From contig JBKEBP010000051.1 of assembly GCA_047973235.1 (NCBI GenBank), positions 1-10,552 on the forward strand: a DNA stretch of 10,552 nucleotides, given 5' to 3'. Of the stretch, positions 1 to 6,869 are shown in pieces. The notes below the pieces were generated by a model. It was given only the letters and a program-made list of their open reading frames with translations. It did no database searches and was not told the DNA's origin. Both the position numbers and the translations under genes were made by a program. Within the stretch, counting starts at the first letter, position 1, and the number at the start of each line of letters is the position of its first letter. The DNA is from Aequitasia sp047973235 (GTDB lineage Bacteria; Bacillota; Clostridia; Lachnospirales; Lachnospiraceae).

Positions 1-774
1 CGCAATCAAAAAGAAGAGTCTAATAACTTACAGATAAATATAGGATTATTGCTGATGCAGGAAGAATCCAGGCGCAAGAACATTGAACAACTCAAACAAC
101 AAGAACAAGAGGCAAAGCAAAACTACGAACAAGCCGAAGCACAAAAGCAGCAAAAGGAAAGCGAATTACATCAAACAGAACAGACTCTTAGTAAAACTAA
201 GGGCGAATTGAAAACCGAGAAACTCAAAAATACGGCTGCCGATGTAGGCTCTACTATTATGGATGGTATTGGATCAATGATAGGCTCGTCCAAAGTGAAA
301 CGGCAACAACAGGAGATAGAGAACCTTAAAGAAGAAAAGGAAAATCTAATCCAAGAAGTAAAAACGCTGAAACAGGATATGCAGACCAAGCAAAAGGAAC
401 ATGAGACTACATATGATAAACTAAAACAGGAGCTAAAGAAAATCTATGACTTATTTCCAAAGATCAAGGAGTTGCTATGGATTGAAAGGTTGTTGCAGAC
501 TATGAAGTTTACAGAAAGTCTTATCAAGAATATATTAGAAATAAAGCCTGTTGTATTCAAAGGGGATGTATATTCTCCGGAATACAAGCGATATTTTAAA
601 ACGGAAAGGTCTGTTGCGGAAATCAAGCAACATCCAGAAAAGGTGGATAAATATGAACTGACTATTGACGGAGTCGATGATACGAATTGGTGCAGGAAAA
701 AATACAGGGAATCATTGGAGGCTTTGGGTATAAAACCGAATGAACCTAAAAAAAATCAGGGGCAGAGGAGGTAA
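1..774 (+). CDS. MobV/Pre-type relaxase, C-terminal part (5' truncated by window edge)
   Basis: The frame is open from base 1, so the ATG at 49 is an internal methionine and the true start lies outside the window; 257 residues are visible. The first half is a Glu/Gln/Lys-rich coiled coil, broken by a short Gly/Ser/Ile stretch (VGSTIMDGIGSMIGSSKVKR), then more coiled coil and a mixed C-terminal region. This layout is typical of the tail of Bacteroides MobV (Pre/Mob) mobilization proteins, which nick oriT and start transfer of mobilizable plasmids and transposons. The catalytic N-terminal domain is not in the window, so the call rests on the tail alone. The gene converges on the channel gene with about 58 bases between them, where I see no clear terminator. 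Another long coiled-coil protein is possible. Confidence 0.7.
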   Translation, partial: RNQKEESNNLQINIGLLLMQEESRRKNIEQLKQQEQEAKQNYEQAEAQKQQKESELHQTEQTLSKTKGELKTEKLKNTAADVGSTIMDGIGSMIGSSKVKRQQQEIENLKEEKENLIQEVKTLKQDMQTKQKEHETTYDKLKQELKKIYDLFPKIKELLWIERLLQTMKFTESLIKNILEIKPVVFKGDVYSPEYKRYFKTERSVAEIKQHPEKVDKYELTIDGVDDTNWCRKKYRESLEALGIKPNEPKKNQGQRR

Positions 775-832
775 ATCCGAGAAGAAATCAAATATGAATT
801 GAGAGCTGCCTGAATATTTTATCATTCTGTGC

Positions 833-3007
833 TTAGTAAAACTTCACGATTGTAGCCATTGTCATCAGTCCAAATATAATGACCCAAAAATAACGCATCA
901 AAATAGTATTGGTGATTTCAAGTAGCTTACCAGCCTTACTCTCTGATTCGATACGGAAGGAAGTTACTGTGATGAGTAATAAAAGTAGGTAGCTAAAGAA
1001 ATAGCAGTATTCAAGATACATAATATCACCCGAAGCGACACTCTCACGCAGGTTGATATGGTCAAATACCAGTACGAAAAACAGCCCTGAGCAACCGATA
1101 ATATTGTTAAACGCATCGCTATCATTACGTACGAAAAGTATCGCAAACAGCAGTACCAATACGACCAGCAGCGGAATTATTTTACACACAAGACTGTCGA
1201 GAAATTTCCTCGTTACGGAAACATTGAATACCAACTCCGGAAAACGGTTAACTCCCCGCATATATGTGTTCCCAAAATTGGTCAGGTAGGACTCAATACT
1301 GTATGAATAATAGCTGTTTACAATATCCCATCCGCTGATTGATAAATTGTTATCAATCCCTGGACAAATATCGGGAAAGGTCTGTTTGTATGAATCTAGG
1401 TCGGGGACAATCAGGGTATTGTCATCCAAATCAGCCGACCAAAGTGGTAGCCTGAGTTCGCTTGTGCCAAACGGAAATAGCTTACTCGAAAGTTTTTGTG
1501 GTATATCTATGTCGAAAGTCCAACGGTATAGTGTTCCGTGATGCCCATCAATAAATATATCAATGCTGTCGGTCAATTCATACGAGTCGACTCTTGCCCC
1601 GGGAAATGTGATGCCTTTCTTAGGGTATTCAGATGTGTGATATTTCGAACAGACAGAATTGTCGTTTATAAATTTCTGCCAAAGTATTCCCGAAACCCTT
1701 ATTTCGTAGGAGTTGTTAAACTGAATGGATTGTACATATATTCCTGTCGGGATTAACTTCATCGGTTCGCCATACAATCCCTGCGCTTGCGTGCTATAGC
1801 CATCGGTGAATGTGGTAAGACTGTGGGAATCGACTATTCGTCTTGGATCCCACTTCTCTTTTATACCTTTTTCATCCAATAGTTTTCGCTGACTGGCCTC
1901 CAAATGTATTGGCTCAAAAACTGCCTTATCATACTCCTGTTGATCAGACAGGTAGCCATTTACGGGAAAAAAGTTATAAATAACTATGATCGAAATAATT
2001 ACCCCGAGAAAGACAAATGGAAGAGAATAGTAATATAATTGCGGTAGGTGGAACCGAAAAAAACGATCATTGATAAAAACCAATAAAATGATAAATGTTA
2101 TTACCAAATAAATGAGCATTCGGATTGCCGATTGCTTCATGGCTTGTCGATACAATGCCGATTCGAGAGAATGCCCGTCATATACAGAAAGCCCTGCCAC
2201 CCATCCCGTTTCAGCGATTGAAGCCAATATTTCAGTACATTGCTGGACAGTAACTGTATTATTGTGGGTATAGCTTTTCAGTGTCGGATTGTCGCTGAGC
2301 AGATTGTTGGCCAGCGTAATAAGGGTAGGATCATTATAATCGTTAGCTAGTTGTGCCAACGATCTGGTTTCATCTACTGGGTGGGCAACAAAGTATGTTT
2401 CGGAGTCTATAATATAGGGTAAACCATAGCGGTTGAGCCCCATGCCTTGCAATCTGTCGTACATGTGGGTGGTATTGTAAATCACCATAACGATCCCTGT
2501 CTCACCACTATTTGCCCAAAATGGAACACAGCACGCTACGATGCGTTCGCCCATAAGTTCATCCATAATGGGAGAAGTCCACCATGAACACCCTTTGGCA
2601 AGAGTCCAGTGCGCATATTCCTTGTATGTTTCATTTCCATGCGGAATATCCATAAACCCTCGTTTGGAAGAATACAGCAATGAGTAGGATCGTTTTGCAG
2701 GCGAGTCAATCGTAAAAAAAAGTCCATCTATCGGATACGAATCAACGACTCCAATCATCATATTTTTGATATGTGATTTTGCGAAAGACTGCGAAGTAAG
2801 GCTCGAAGTGATGGAATCGGTCAAAAGATGAGCATTTGCAAGTGAAGTACTCAATTGCTCTGCTACAGTATTGAGTTTAGTGCGTGCCTGCTCTTCAAAT
2901 CTGATATCAAGTGCTTTAGAAAAGAATGTAAACTCTCCAACGAGCAGTGACCAGATAATAAACGTTGTTGCGATATAAACTGCTATTCTGCCTATCCTTT
3001 TTTTCAT
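833..3007 (-). CDS. dCache sensor fused to a pentameric ligand-gated ion channel-like (pLGIC) subunit
   Basis: 724 residues. An N-terminal membrane helix (about 8-30) is followed by an extracytoplasmic dCache-like region (about 35-275; note GLPYIIDSETYFVAHP at 195-210, like the Cache 'G..yivd..g...aHP' stretch). Two helices (about 292-312, 327-347) return the chain outside. Residues about 415-600 resemble a pLGIC beta-sandwich: FPFGTSELRLPL at 511-522 matches the Pro-loop 'FPFD.Q.l.l', SISGWDI at 556-562 matches the 'l.l.gW.i' strand, and FPELVFNVSVTRKF leads into M1 at about 608-627 with its conserved proline (IIPLL). M2 (about 632-650), M3 (661-683) and M4 (700-722) complete the four-helix channel. 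The usual Asp of FPFD is Gly. Bacterial pLGICs (GLIC, ELIC, DeCLIC) are known and some carry extra N-terminal domains. It starts 3 bases after the beta-barrel gene, so the two are probably co-translated. Ligand and ion are unknown; ion conduction is inferred from fold only. Confidence 0.75.
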   Translation of the reverse strand: MKKRIGRIAVYIATTFIIWSLLVGEFTFFSKALDIRFEEQARTKLNTVAEQLSTSLANAHLLTDSITSSLTSQSFAKSHIKNMMIGVVDSYPIDGLFFTIDSPAKRSYSLLYSSKRGFMDIPHGNETYKEYAHWTLAKGCSWWTSPIMDELMGERIVACCVPFWANSGETGIVMVIYNTTHMYDRLQGMGLNRYGLPYIIDSETYFVAHPVDETRSLAQLANDYNDPTLITLANNLLSDNPTLKSYTHNNTVTVQQCTEILASIAETGWVAGLSVYDGHSLESALYRQAMKQSAIRMLIYLVITFIILLVFINDRFFRFHLPQLYYYSLPFVFLGVIISIIVIYNFFPVNGYLSDQQEYDKAVFEPIHLEASQRKLLDEKGIKEKWDPRRIVDSHSLTTFTDGYSTQAQGLYGEPMKLIPTGIYVQSIQFNNSYEIRVSGILWQKFINDNSVCSKYHTSEYPKKGITFPGARVDSYELTDSIDIFIDGHHGTLYRWTFDIDIPQKLSSKLFPFGTSELRLPLWSADLDDNTLIVPDLDSYKQTFPDICPGIDNNLSISGWDIVNSYYSYSIESYLTNFGNTYMRGVNRFPELVFNVSVTRKFLDSLVCKIIPLLVVLVLLFAILFVRNDSDAFNNIIGCSGLFFVLVFDHINLRESVASGDIMYLEYCYFFSYLLLLLITVTSFRIESESKAGKLLEITNTILMRYFWVIIFGLMTMATIVKFY

Positions 3008-3010
3008 AAC

Positions 3011-3646
3011 CTAAAACAAAAATCCTACGCCTGCTAATACAAATATTTGGTCGGAAACGGAGTTATAAACTAATGTACACGAGGGTTTGATGGAAATGTT
3101 TTTAGCCTTTAACTCTTTTGATACACAAACTGCAAGTTTGGTGAGAGAAAAGCTATTGGTTTCGAGCATCTTGTTTTTCCACGGAGTAAGCCCGGCGGAA
3201 AAACCGACTTCCATATCTGAAATTTGTTTGCAGTAATTTATTTCAGCATATGAACTGCACCAATTGTCTAAAGATGTGTTCCATGAGAGTATCAATGGTA
3301 TATGTGCAAAATTATACTCCGCATTAAATTCTAACAGATGCCCTTTGCCGTATCTCGCTTTAACAGCATCACTCCAATAATCAGTTATCCCGATACAGAA
3401 ATTACTAAAAGAGTAGCTCAAAATAGCATCCACCTCGTACTCATCCTCATGTAATGCGGTCGAACTCCAAATTGTCAGTGCTAAATATCCTTTAGTTGCG
3501 ATAATGGAGGGCTGGATACTTGCTCCTGCCACGTATGTTCCCCGCCAAATATTTTGATTTACGATGTCTGTTTGGACTTCGAGTTCTTGGGCATAAGCCG
3601 CAGTTCTCATAGTAAGGATAAGTATAATGGTTATGTATGGTTTCAT
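3011..3646 (-). CDS. Outer-membrane beta-barrel protein (TorF/Gcw_chp-like putative porin)
   Basis: 211 residues with a signal peptide (MKPYITIILILTMRTAAYA, cleavage expected before QELEV). The mature part consists of alternating beta strands and ends in GVGFLF, the terminal Phe expected of outer-membrane barrels. The segment DIVNQNIWRGTYVAGASIQP recalls the 'sdYrfRGis...palqg' start of TorF/Gcw_chp putative porins, but I recognise this only from a short stretch. It lies directly upstream of the Cache-channel gene with a 3-base gap. An outer-membrane pore beside an inner-membrane channel suggests that the pore may let a ligand or ion reach the periplasmic sensor; this is inference. The start lies just past a terminator, and I see no clear Bacteroides -33/-7 promoter in the 60-base gap, so expression may depend on read-through. 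Confidence 0.65.
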   Translation of the reverse strand: MKPYITIILILTMRTAAYAQELEVQTDIVNQNIWRGTYVAGASIQPSIIATKGYLALTIWSSTALHEDEYEVDAILSYSFSNFCIGITDYWSDAVKARYGKGHLLEFNAEYNFAHIPLILSWNTSLDNWCSSYAEINYCKQISDMEVGFSAGLTPWKNKMLETNSFSLTKLAVCVSKELKAKNISIKPSCTLVYNSVSDQIFVLAGVGFLF

Positions 3647-3659
3647 GATTTTGAGGGAT

Positions 3660-3690
3660 AAAAAAACCTGCCGAGTTTTAGGCCGACAGG
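3660..3690 (-). terminator. Rho-independent terminator after the ADP-ribosyltransferase gene
   Basis: On the minus strand an 8-bp stem (CCTGTCGG with TCGGCAGG, two G-T wobbles) is followed directly by seven T residues. It lies 17 bases after the ADP-ribosyltransferase stop codon and only about 14 bases before the beta-barrel start, so it separates the toxin-like gene from the channel pair or lets limited read-through pass. Confidence 0.75.
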
Positions 3691-3706
3691 GTTTATTGAA
3701 TTAACA

Positions 3707-4198
3707 CTAGTTCAACGGCATCAGCACAAAATCTTTGTCCTTGGAGGATTTGTAGGCAATGATATTTAAAAGAGGAATTTCTGTCAAAAATGTAACTTCT
3801 TTTGTCGGGTTGCCATAGTGTTTGAGTGCAATAATAGTTGCATCAGCTAAAGTATCTGCATTCAAAAATAATTTAGGCCATATAGGTTTTACAAGTAGGT
3901 TATTTGCTATTCCTAAAACGGCTGCAGACCAGTCTTTCTCCTCCAAATTATCAACTGAAATTTGATAAAAAAATCCTTTGTCATATCCTCCACAATCAGT
4001 TTTAGGATCTGTGGAAACATAATTAGGTTGTGGTGAGCCTATTATAAGTCTAGATAAATCTAATGGACTTTGAGGTGCAGTACAAAAGTCTAATAAATGT
4101 CTACGAGCATTTACGATAGACATTGGTTGTCTTGCATAAAAACCTCTAGCGTTTTGTATGGTATTAGGGTCTCTTGAATCAGTTCTATAAACTATCAT
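3707..4198 (-). CDS. Pertussis-toxin-S1-like mono-ADP-ribosyltransferase
   Basis: 163 residues from the ATG at 4198; the frame stays open upstream to a GTG at 4261, but the catalytic domain begins right after this ATG. The three marks of the R-S-E class of ADP-ribosyltransferases are visible. VYRTDSR at 3-9 matches pertussis toxin VYRYDSR (NAD-binding Arg is R5). YVSTD at 60-64 matches the FVSTS strand. KEVTFLTEIP at 133-142 aligns with the catalytic-Glu region SEYLAHRRIP, making E134 the likely catalytic residue. Such enzymes move ADP-ribose from NAD to a target protein or nucleic acid. There is no signal peptide and no visible binding or translocation domain, so it may act inside the producing cell or be delivered by an unseen system. 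It is AT-richer than the genes around it and has its own terminator, as expected of an inserted cargo gene. No immunity gene is recognised next to it. Confidence 0.7.
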   Translation of the reverse strand: MIVYRTDSRDPNTIQNARGFYARQPMSIVNARRHLLDFCTAPQSPLDLSRLIIGSPQPNYVSTDPKTDCGGYDKGFFYQISVDNLEEKDWSAAVLGIANNLLVKPIWPKLFLNADTLADATIIALKHYGNPTKEVTFLTEIPLLNIIAYKSSKDKDFVLMPLN

Positions 4199-4314
4199 AA
4201 TGGTAATTTTATATATAAATAAATTCGCTACTCTTTCAAGGGATTTTCGCATTCCTCCCACTTTTTCTAAAATCTTATCACTCTGGTAGCCTCATTCTAT
4301 ACCTCCTTCCTTTT
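4199..4314 (-). promoter_or_regulatory. Unusual leader of the ADP-ribosyltransferase gene: strong Shine-Dalgarno and 5-codon ORF
   Basis: After the 324-aa gene the minus strand carries GGAAGGAGG, then 6 bases, then ATG at 4295. This is a near-perfect Shine-Dalgarno, unlike the A/T-rich leaders of most genes here. The ATG opens only five codons (MRLPE) before TGA TAA. The adjacent frame, beginning GGC TAC CAG, is open without break from just after this ATG through GTG 4261 and ATG 4252 into the ADP-ribosyltransferase. Either this is a leader peptide or attenuation region, or one base has shifted the original start out of frame, which would give a protein about 30 residues longer. Confidence 0.4.
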
Positions 4315-5289
4315 TTAATCGTTCATTAAATTCTCTCCCGGAAGATATTTTTCTTCGTTTTCAATTGTTGCTGTAGGGAGCGGTTCAGAGACTATAGCTT
4401 GCGATTCTAATTTCATAGCAATTGGTTCGTCTTTGATCCGTTCGGATAACATCTGCCCACTTTTCCCCAATATGTAACCCGATATCCCCGAGAGGATTGC
4501 AGCTAATTCGCTACCACCTAACACATCAAGTATTCCAAACAATACGATGGCGATAATGAGCACGAAAATGGTGATAAACTGCAAGCCTGTTTCGCTCAGT
4601 AAGTTTCGTGCAAGAGTCTTGTCCGACCGTTTGTACATGATAAAAAAGAATGCACACAACAGTACAGCAATGAGTGCCGAGAATGTCGCACTGACCCAGA
4701 TCCGGAAGCTCTGCTGTTGAAACTCCGGTGCCAGTGCGGCATTCAAAGCCTGTTCGCATTTAAACACATCAGTTTGCACACCTTCTAAACTCTCCTGTAT
4801 CTGTGTATAAGTAGCTTGGTTCAAACTGTCTTTGACGATAGCAGCCTGATATTTTTCTTTAATTGTCGGGATGATTGAAGACAGTACAAAGGCTACCGTA
4901 TACTCGCCATTGTAACGGAAGTTAGGCATGACTGAGTTCAGGCGTATGAGTATCTTCTCTCCAGGATCGCGAGTAACCATATCATCCTCCAGACTTTGCA
5001 CATAGTCTTCGGCAAACAGGCGGCTGAACGACAGTCCGTAATAATATTCATCTCCTGCCATACGCAACAGACGTTCAATTTCCTTTTTACGGTTCAGGTA
5101 GTCGCGTAATTTACGATAATCACTGTGGTCATTTGCATTGGCAAATACTTGTTCAAAGTCCGGAACATAACGTTGCGTTTTGTATAGCTCTACATAGTAG
5201 TCCCTTGTGACATTATCGTCGTCACCATTAATGGCCATGGCTATCTGTGACAGACAGACTAAAGAGAACAGTAAACAAAACTTTCTCAT
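4315..5289 (-). CDS. Signal-peptide protein with two or three C-terminal membrane segments, function unknown
   Basis: 324 residues that I do not recognise. A signal peptide (cleavage after AMA, residue 19) precedes a charged, mainly helical extracytoplasmic region of about 175 residues. A membrane helix follows (about 197-218, ending MYKRSDK, so the next part is probably cytoplasmic), then a second (about 236-256), then a Gly/Ser-rich hydrophobic stretch GGSELAAILSGISGYILGKS at 258-277 that could re-enter or cross the membrane. The tail is hydrophilic. Its ATG overlaps the stop of the 159-aa gene by ATGA, so the two are translationally coupled and probably act together. Lying downstream of a muramidase without a signal peptide, it could form a pore or export site, but nothing in the sequence proves this. 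Confidence 0.6.
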   Translation of the reverse strand: MRKFCLLFSLVCLSQIAMAINGDDDNVTRDYYVELYKTQRYVPDFEQVFANANDHSDYRKLRDYLNRKKEIERLLRMAGDEYYYGLSFSRLFAEDYVQSLEDDMVTRDPGEKILIRLNSVMPNFRYNGEYTVAFVLSSIIPTIKEKYQAAIVKDSLNQATYTQIQESLEGVQTDVFKCEQALNAALAPEFQQQSFRIWVSATFSALIAVLLCAFFFIMYKRSDKTLARNLLSETGLQFITIFVLIIAIVLFGILDVLGGSELAAILSGISGYILGKSGQMLSERIKDEPIAMKLESQAIVSEPLPTATIENEEKYLPGENLMND

Positions 5290-5765
5290 CTCCGGTTATT
5301 ATTAGATTTCTGCCGCTCGTGTACTAATTTTTCCAGATCCACGTATGCCTTGAGGCTGATAAACCGTATTTCTTTGATTAATAGATCATGGCAATTCACT
5401 TTTAGAAATACTACTGTAAAGACATTTTTCTCTTTCTTAAAGTCGATAATGGTAATTTTACCTGTATCGTCGGCTAACGTGTAAGTGGTCGAATTACTAC
5501 TCTTTTCAGTCATTTCAGCATTAAGCCTGATACATAAATTCTGTGCCTGTTGAAATGCCTGATTATTATCCTTTGCAGGAATGTATAGGACGACAGAGTC
5601 GCGCGACAGCTGTCCCTGTTTCATCAGGTCATCGGATACGACCTCGTTAATACGTCTGCATGAGTTGTCCGATGTGACTTGTGCACAGGCGGCTCCCATT
5701 ACCCCGACAGAAATTATCATTGCCAGTAACGCAACTCTAAATGTGGATGTTAATATACTTTTCAT
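5286..5765 (-). CDS. Small exported protein, function unknown
   Basis: 159 residues, not recognised. The N-terminus MKSILTSTFRVALLAMIISV is a signal peptide followed by GVMGAACAQ; cleavage after ACA is more likely than lipid attachment, because GAAC lacks the Leu/Val expected at -3 of a lipobox. The mature part (about 130 residues) has three cysteines (about 36, 78 and 125), a helix around NQAFQQAQNLCIRLNAEM and several beta strands (TTYTLADD, GKITIIDFK, NVFTVVFLKV), suggesting a small alpha/beta periplasmic fold. It ends in a basic tail and overlaps the following membrane-protein gene by 4 bases, so a periplasmic partner or inhibitor role is plausible but unproven. Confidence 0.6.
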   Translation of the reverse strand: MKSILTSTFRVALLAMIISVGVMGAACAQVTSDNSCRRINEVVSDDLMKQGQLSRDSVVLYIPAKDNNQAFQQAQNLCIRLNAEMTEKSSNSTTYTLADDTGKITIIDFKKEKNVFTVVFLKVNCHDLLIKEIRFISLKAYVDLEKLVHERQKSNNNRR

Positions 5766-5777
5766 GATAGTTGAATT

Positions 5778-6605
5778 TTATTGTTTAAATTTATGGTAGG
5801 CTTCAGCCAATTTTTTGTCATAATTGTTTTGAGCATAGCCAGGCCCATTGTATTGGCGGGCAAATGCTGCCCAATCGAGCTTGCGCAAAGGAGTATCCAT
5901 ACCTGTGTTTTGGAGGAAACTGACGAAAGCCATAAACTGACTGTGTTGACTGCTCTCCATTGCTGCCACATACTCTTCAACCGAGCTATAACCGCACAGT
6001 TTGTAGTTGAACCCCATGATCTGGAACATCCCCCACGAGGCTGAGCTCAGTGCAGCCTGCCAATCTATGTCCATGGCACGTTTCAGCCTGTCATGCTCTG
6101 CCGCTCCCCCTTTGTAAAATGCCTTTGTCCACTTGGGATACAGTATATCTTCGTTGCCCCGTACATATTTATCGGGGTCGATGCCAAACTTTCGGAGCTG
6201 TCCCCAGAAAATATGCCCTTCAAACAGAATGATTGGTCTCCCGTCTGGCAGGAAACCGTTACGTCCTCCCGACTCTACCTGATGCACAGCACGTATAGCA
6301 GCTTCTTCCACATTCAGAACCTTGGCAGCTTCGCCAAAATCTATATTCGTAGTCAATGGCTCGGCAGATTGTGTTCCGGTTTCATCGGCTTTGATTTTCG
6401 AAGTATTATCCATCAACGCACTCCATGTCGCAGCTCCTACGATTCCATCCGTTGCCAGATTTGATTGTTTTTGGAATTGGCAAACCGATACATGGGTCTG
6501 GACTCCGAATATTCCGTCCGTGGAAACCGGATAGCCTTTATCCTTGAGTAGATTTTGGAGCATTGACACCTCTTGTCCTGAGGCTCCTTTACGTAATATT
6601 CTCAT
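5778..6605 (-). CDS. Peptidoglycan-binding / N-acetylmuramidase (DUF3380-type) endolysin-like protein
   Basis: 275 residues with two clear domains. Residues about 6-66 are a PG_binding_1 three-helix module (GIFGVQTHVSVCQFQKQ... ATDGIVGAATW). Residues about 92-273 match the N-acetylmuramidase family (Pfam DUF3380/Muramidase, PF11860): HQVESGG with the likely catalytic E111, RPIILFEGHIFW, SASWGMFQIMGFNY and QYNGPGYAQNNYDKKL. The enzyme cleaves the MurNAc-GlcNAc bond of peptidoglycan and is common in phage lysis cassettes and wall-targeting systems. There is no signal peptide, so it needs a holin-like or other route to reach the wall. It sits 12 bases before a gene for an exported protein and two genes before a membrane protein, which may supply that route. 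No phage structural genes are visible. Confidence 0.88.
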   Translation of the reverse strand: MRILRKGASGQEVSMLQNLLKDKGYPVSTDGIFGVQTHVSVCQFQKQSNLATDGIVGAATWSALMDNTSKIKADETGTQSAEPLTTNIDFGEAAKVLNVEEAAIRAVHQVESGGRNGFLPDGRPIILFEGHIFWGQLRKFGIDPDKYVRGNEDILYPKWTKAFYKGGAAEHDRLKRAMDIDWQAALSSASWGMFQIMGFNYKLCGYSSVEEYVAAMESSQHSQFMAFVSFLQNTGMDTPLRKLDWAAFARQYNGPGYAQNNYDKKLAEAYHKFKQ

Positions 6606-6626
6606 ATTCGGATGGTTTAGATATTA

Positions 6627-6851
6627 TTACTTTCTGAAGACAGAGGCTTTATCTACGCCTTCCTGTGCCGATTGCACCTTATTCAGTGCATCAATGGCTC
6701 TTTGAGATGCAGCCTGATTGATTGTCAGTTGCAGATTGCAGCAAGGGCAAGCGATAGCTTTTTCTTTGATTAATTCGGTAACTGAAATAGGAATAAACCC
6801 TTTGCATACAGGGCATTCGAAACCTGATGGCTGTTGTCCTTTTTGATTCAT
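6627..6851 (-). CDS. 74-aa zinc-ribbon protein
   Basis: The protein has CPVC at residues 13-16 and CPCC at 35-38, giving the CxxC...CxxC pattern of a zinc ribbon with an 18-residue spacer (GFIPISVTELIKEKAIA). After LQLTINQA comes an Ala/Gln-rich helix (about 50-65) and a short polar tail. The zinc ion probably holds the N-terminal half together; no DNA-binding or enzymatic motif is evident. It lies between DUF2589 protein B (18-base gap) and the muramidase (21-base gap), so it is very likely a component of the same operon, perhaps an adaptor between cytoplasmic partners. The start is the first ATG. Confidence 0.7.
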   Translation of the reverse strand: MNQKGQQPSGFECPVCKGFIPISVTELIKEKAIACPCCNLQLTINQAASQRAIDALNKVQSAQEGVDKASVFRK

Positions 6852-6869
6852 CGCTTTTTGGATTTTGTG

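Noticed and set aside
171..626. Minus-strand ORFs opposite the relaxase tail
   Set aside because: Low-complexity Ser/Phe/Cys-rich products that mirror the Lys/Glu-rich coiled coil on the other strand; shadows.
1053..1756. Several plus-strand ORFs of 64-78 codons within the channel gene
   Set aside because: They lie opposite a long gene with convincing domains and encode no recognisable motif.
833..3007. Histidine kinase or chemoreceptor (the usual partners of dCache)
   Set aside because: No HAMP, kinase, GGDEF or signalling coiled coil follows; the C-terminal half is extracytoplasmic beta-rich plus four membrane helices.
4259..4261. GTG at 4261 as start of the ADP-ribosyltransferase
   Set aside because: The added residues lie outside the catalytic domain, and the GGGAGGA next to the ATG at 4252 is too close to serve as a ribosome binding site; ATG 4198 was preferred, with the leader kept as an open question.
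5679..5690. Lipobox (GAAC) in the 159-aa exported protein
   Set aside because: Residue -3 is Gly, not Leu/Val/Ile, and ACA-Q gives a good signal peptidase I site.
6093..6464. Plus-strand 123-codon ORF opposite the muramidase
   Set aside because: It mirrors the conserved muramidase coding sequence; the product has no coherent domain.
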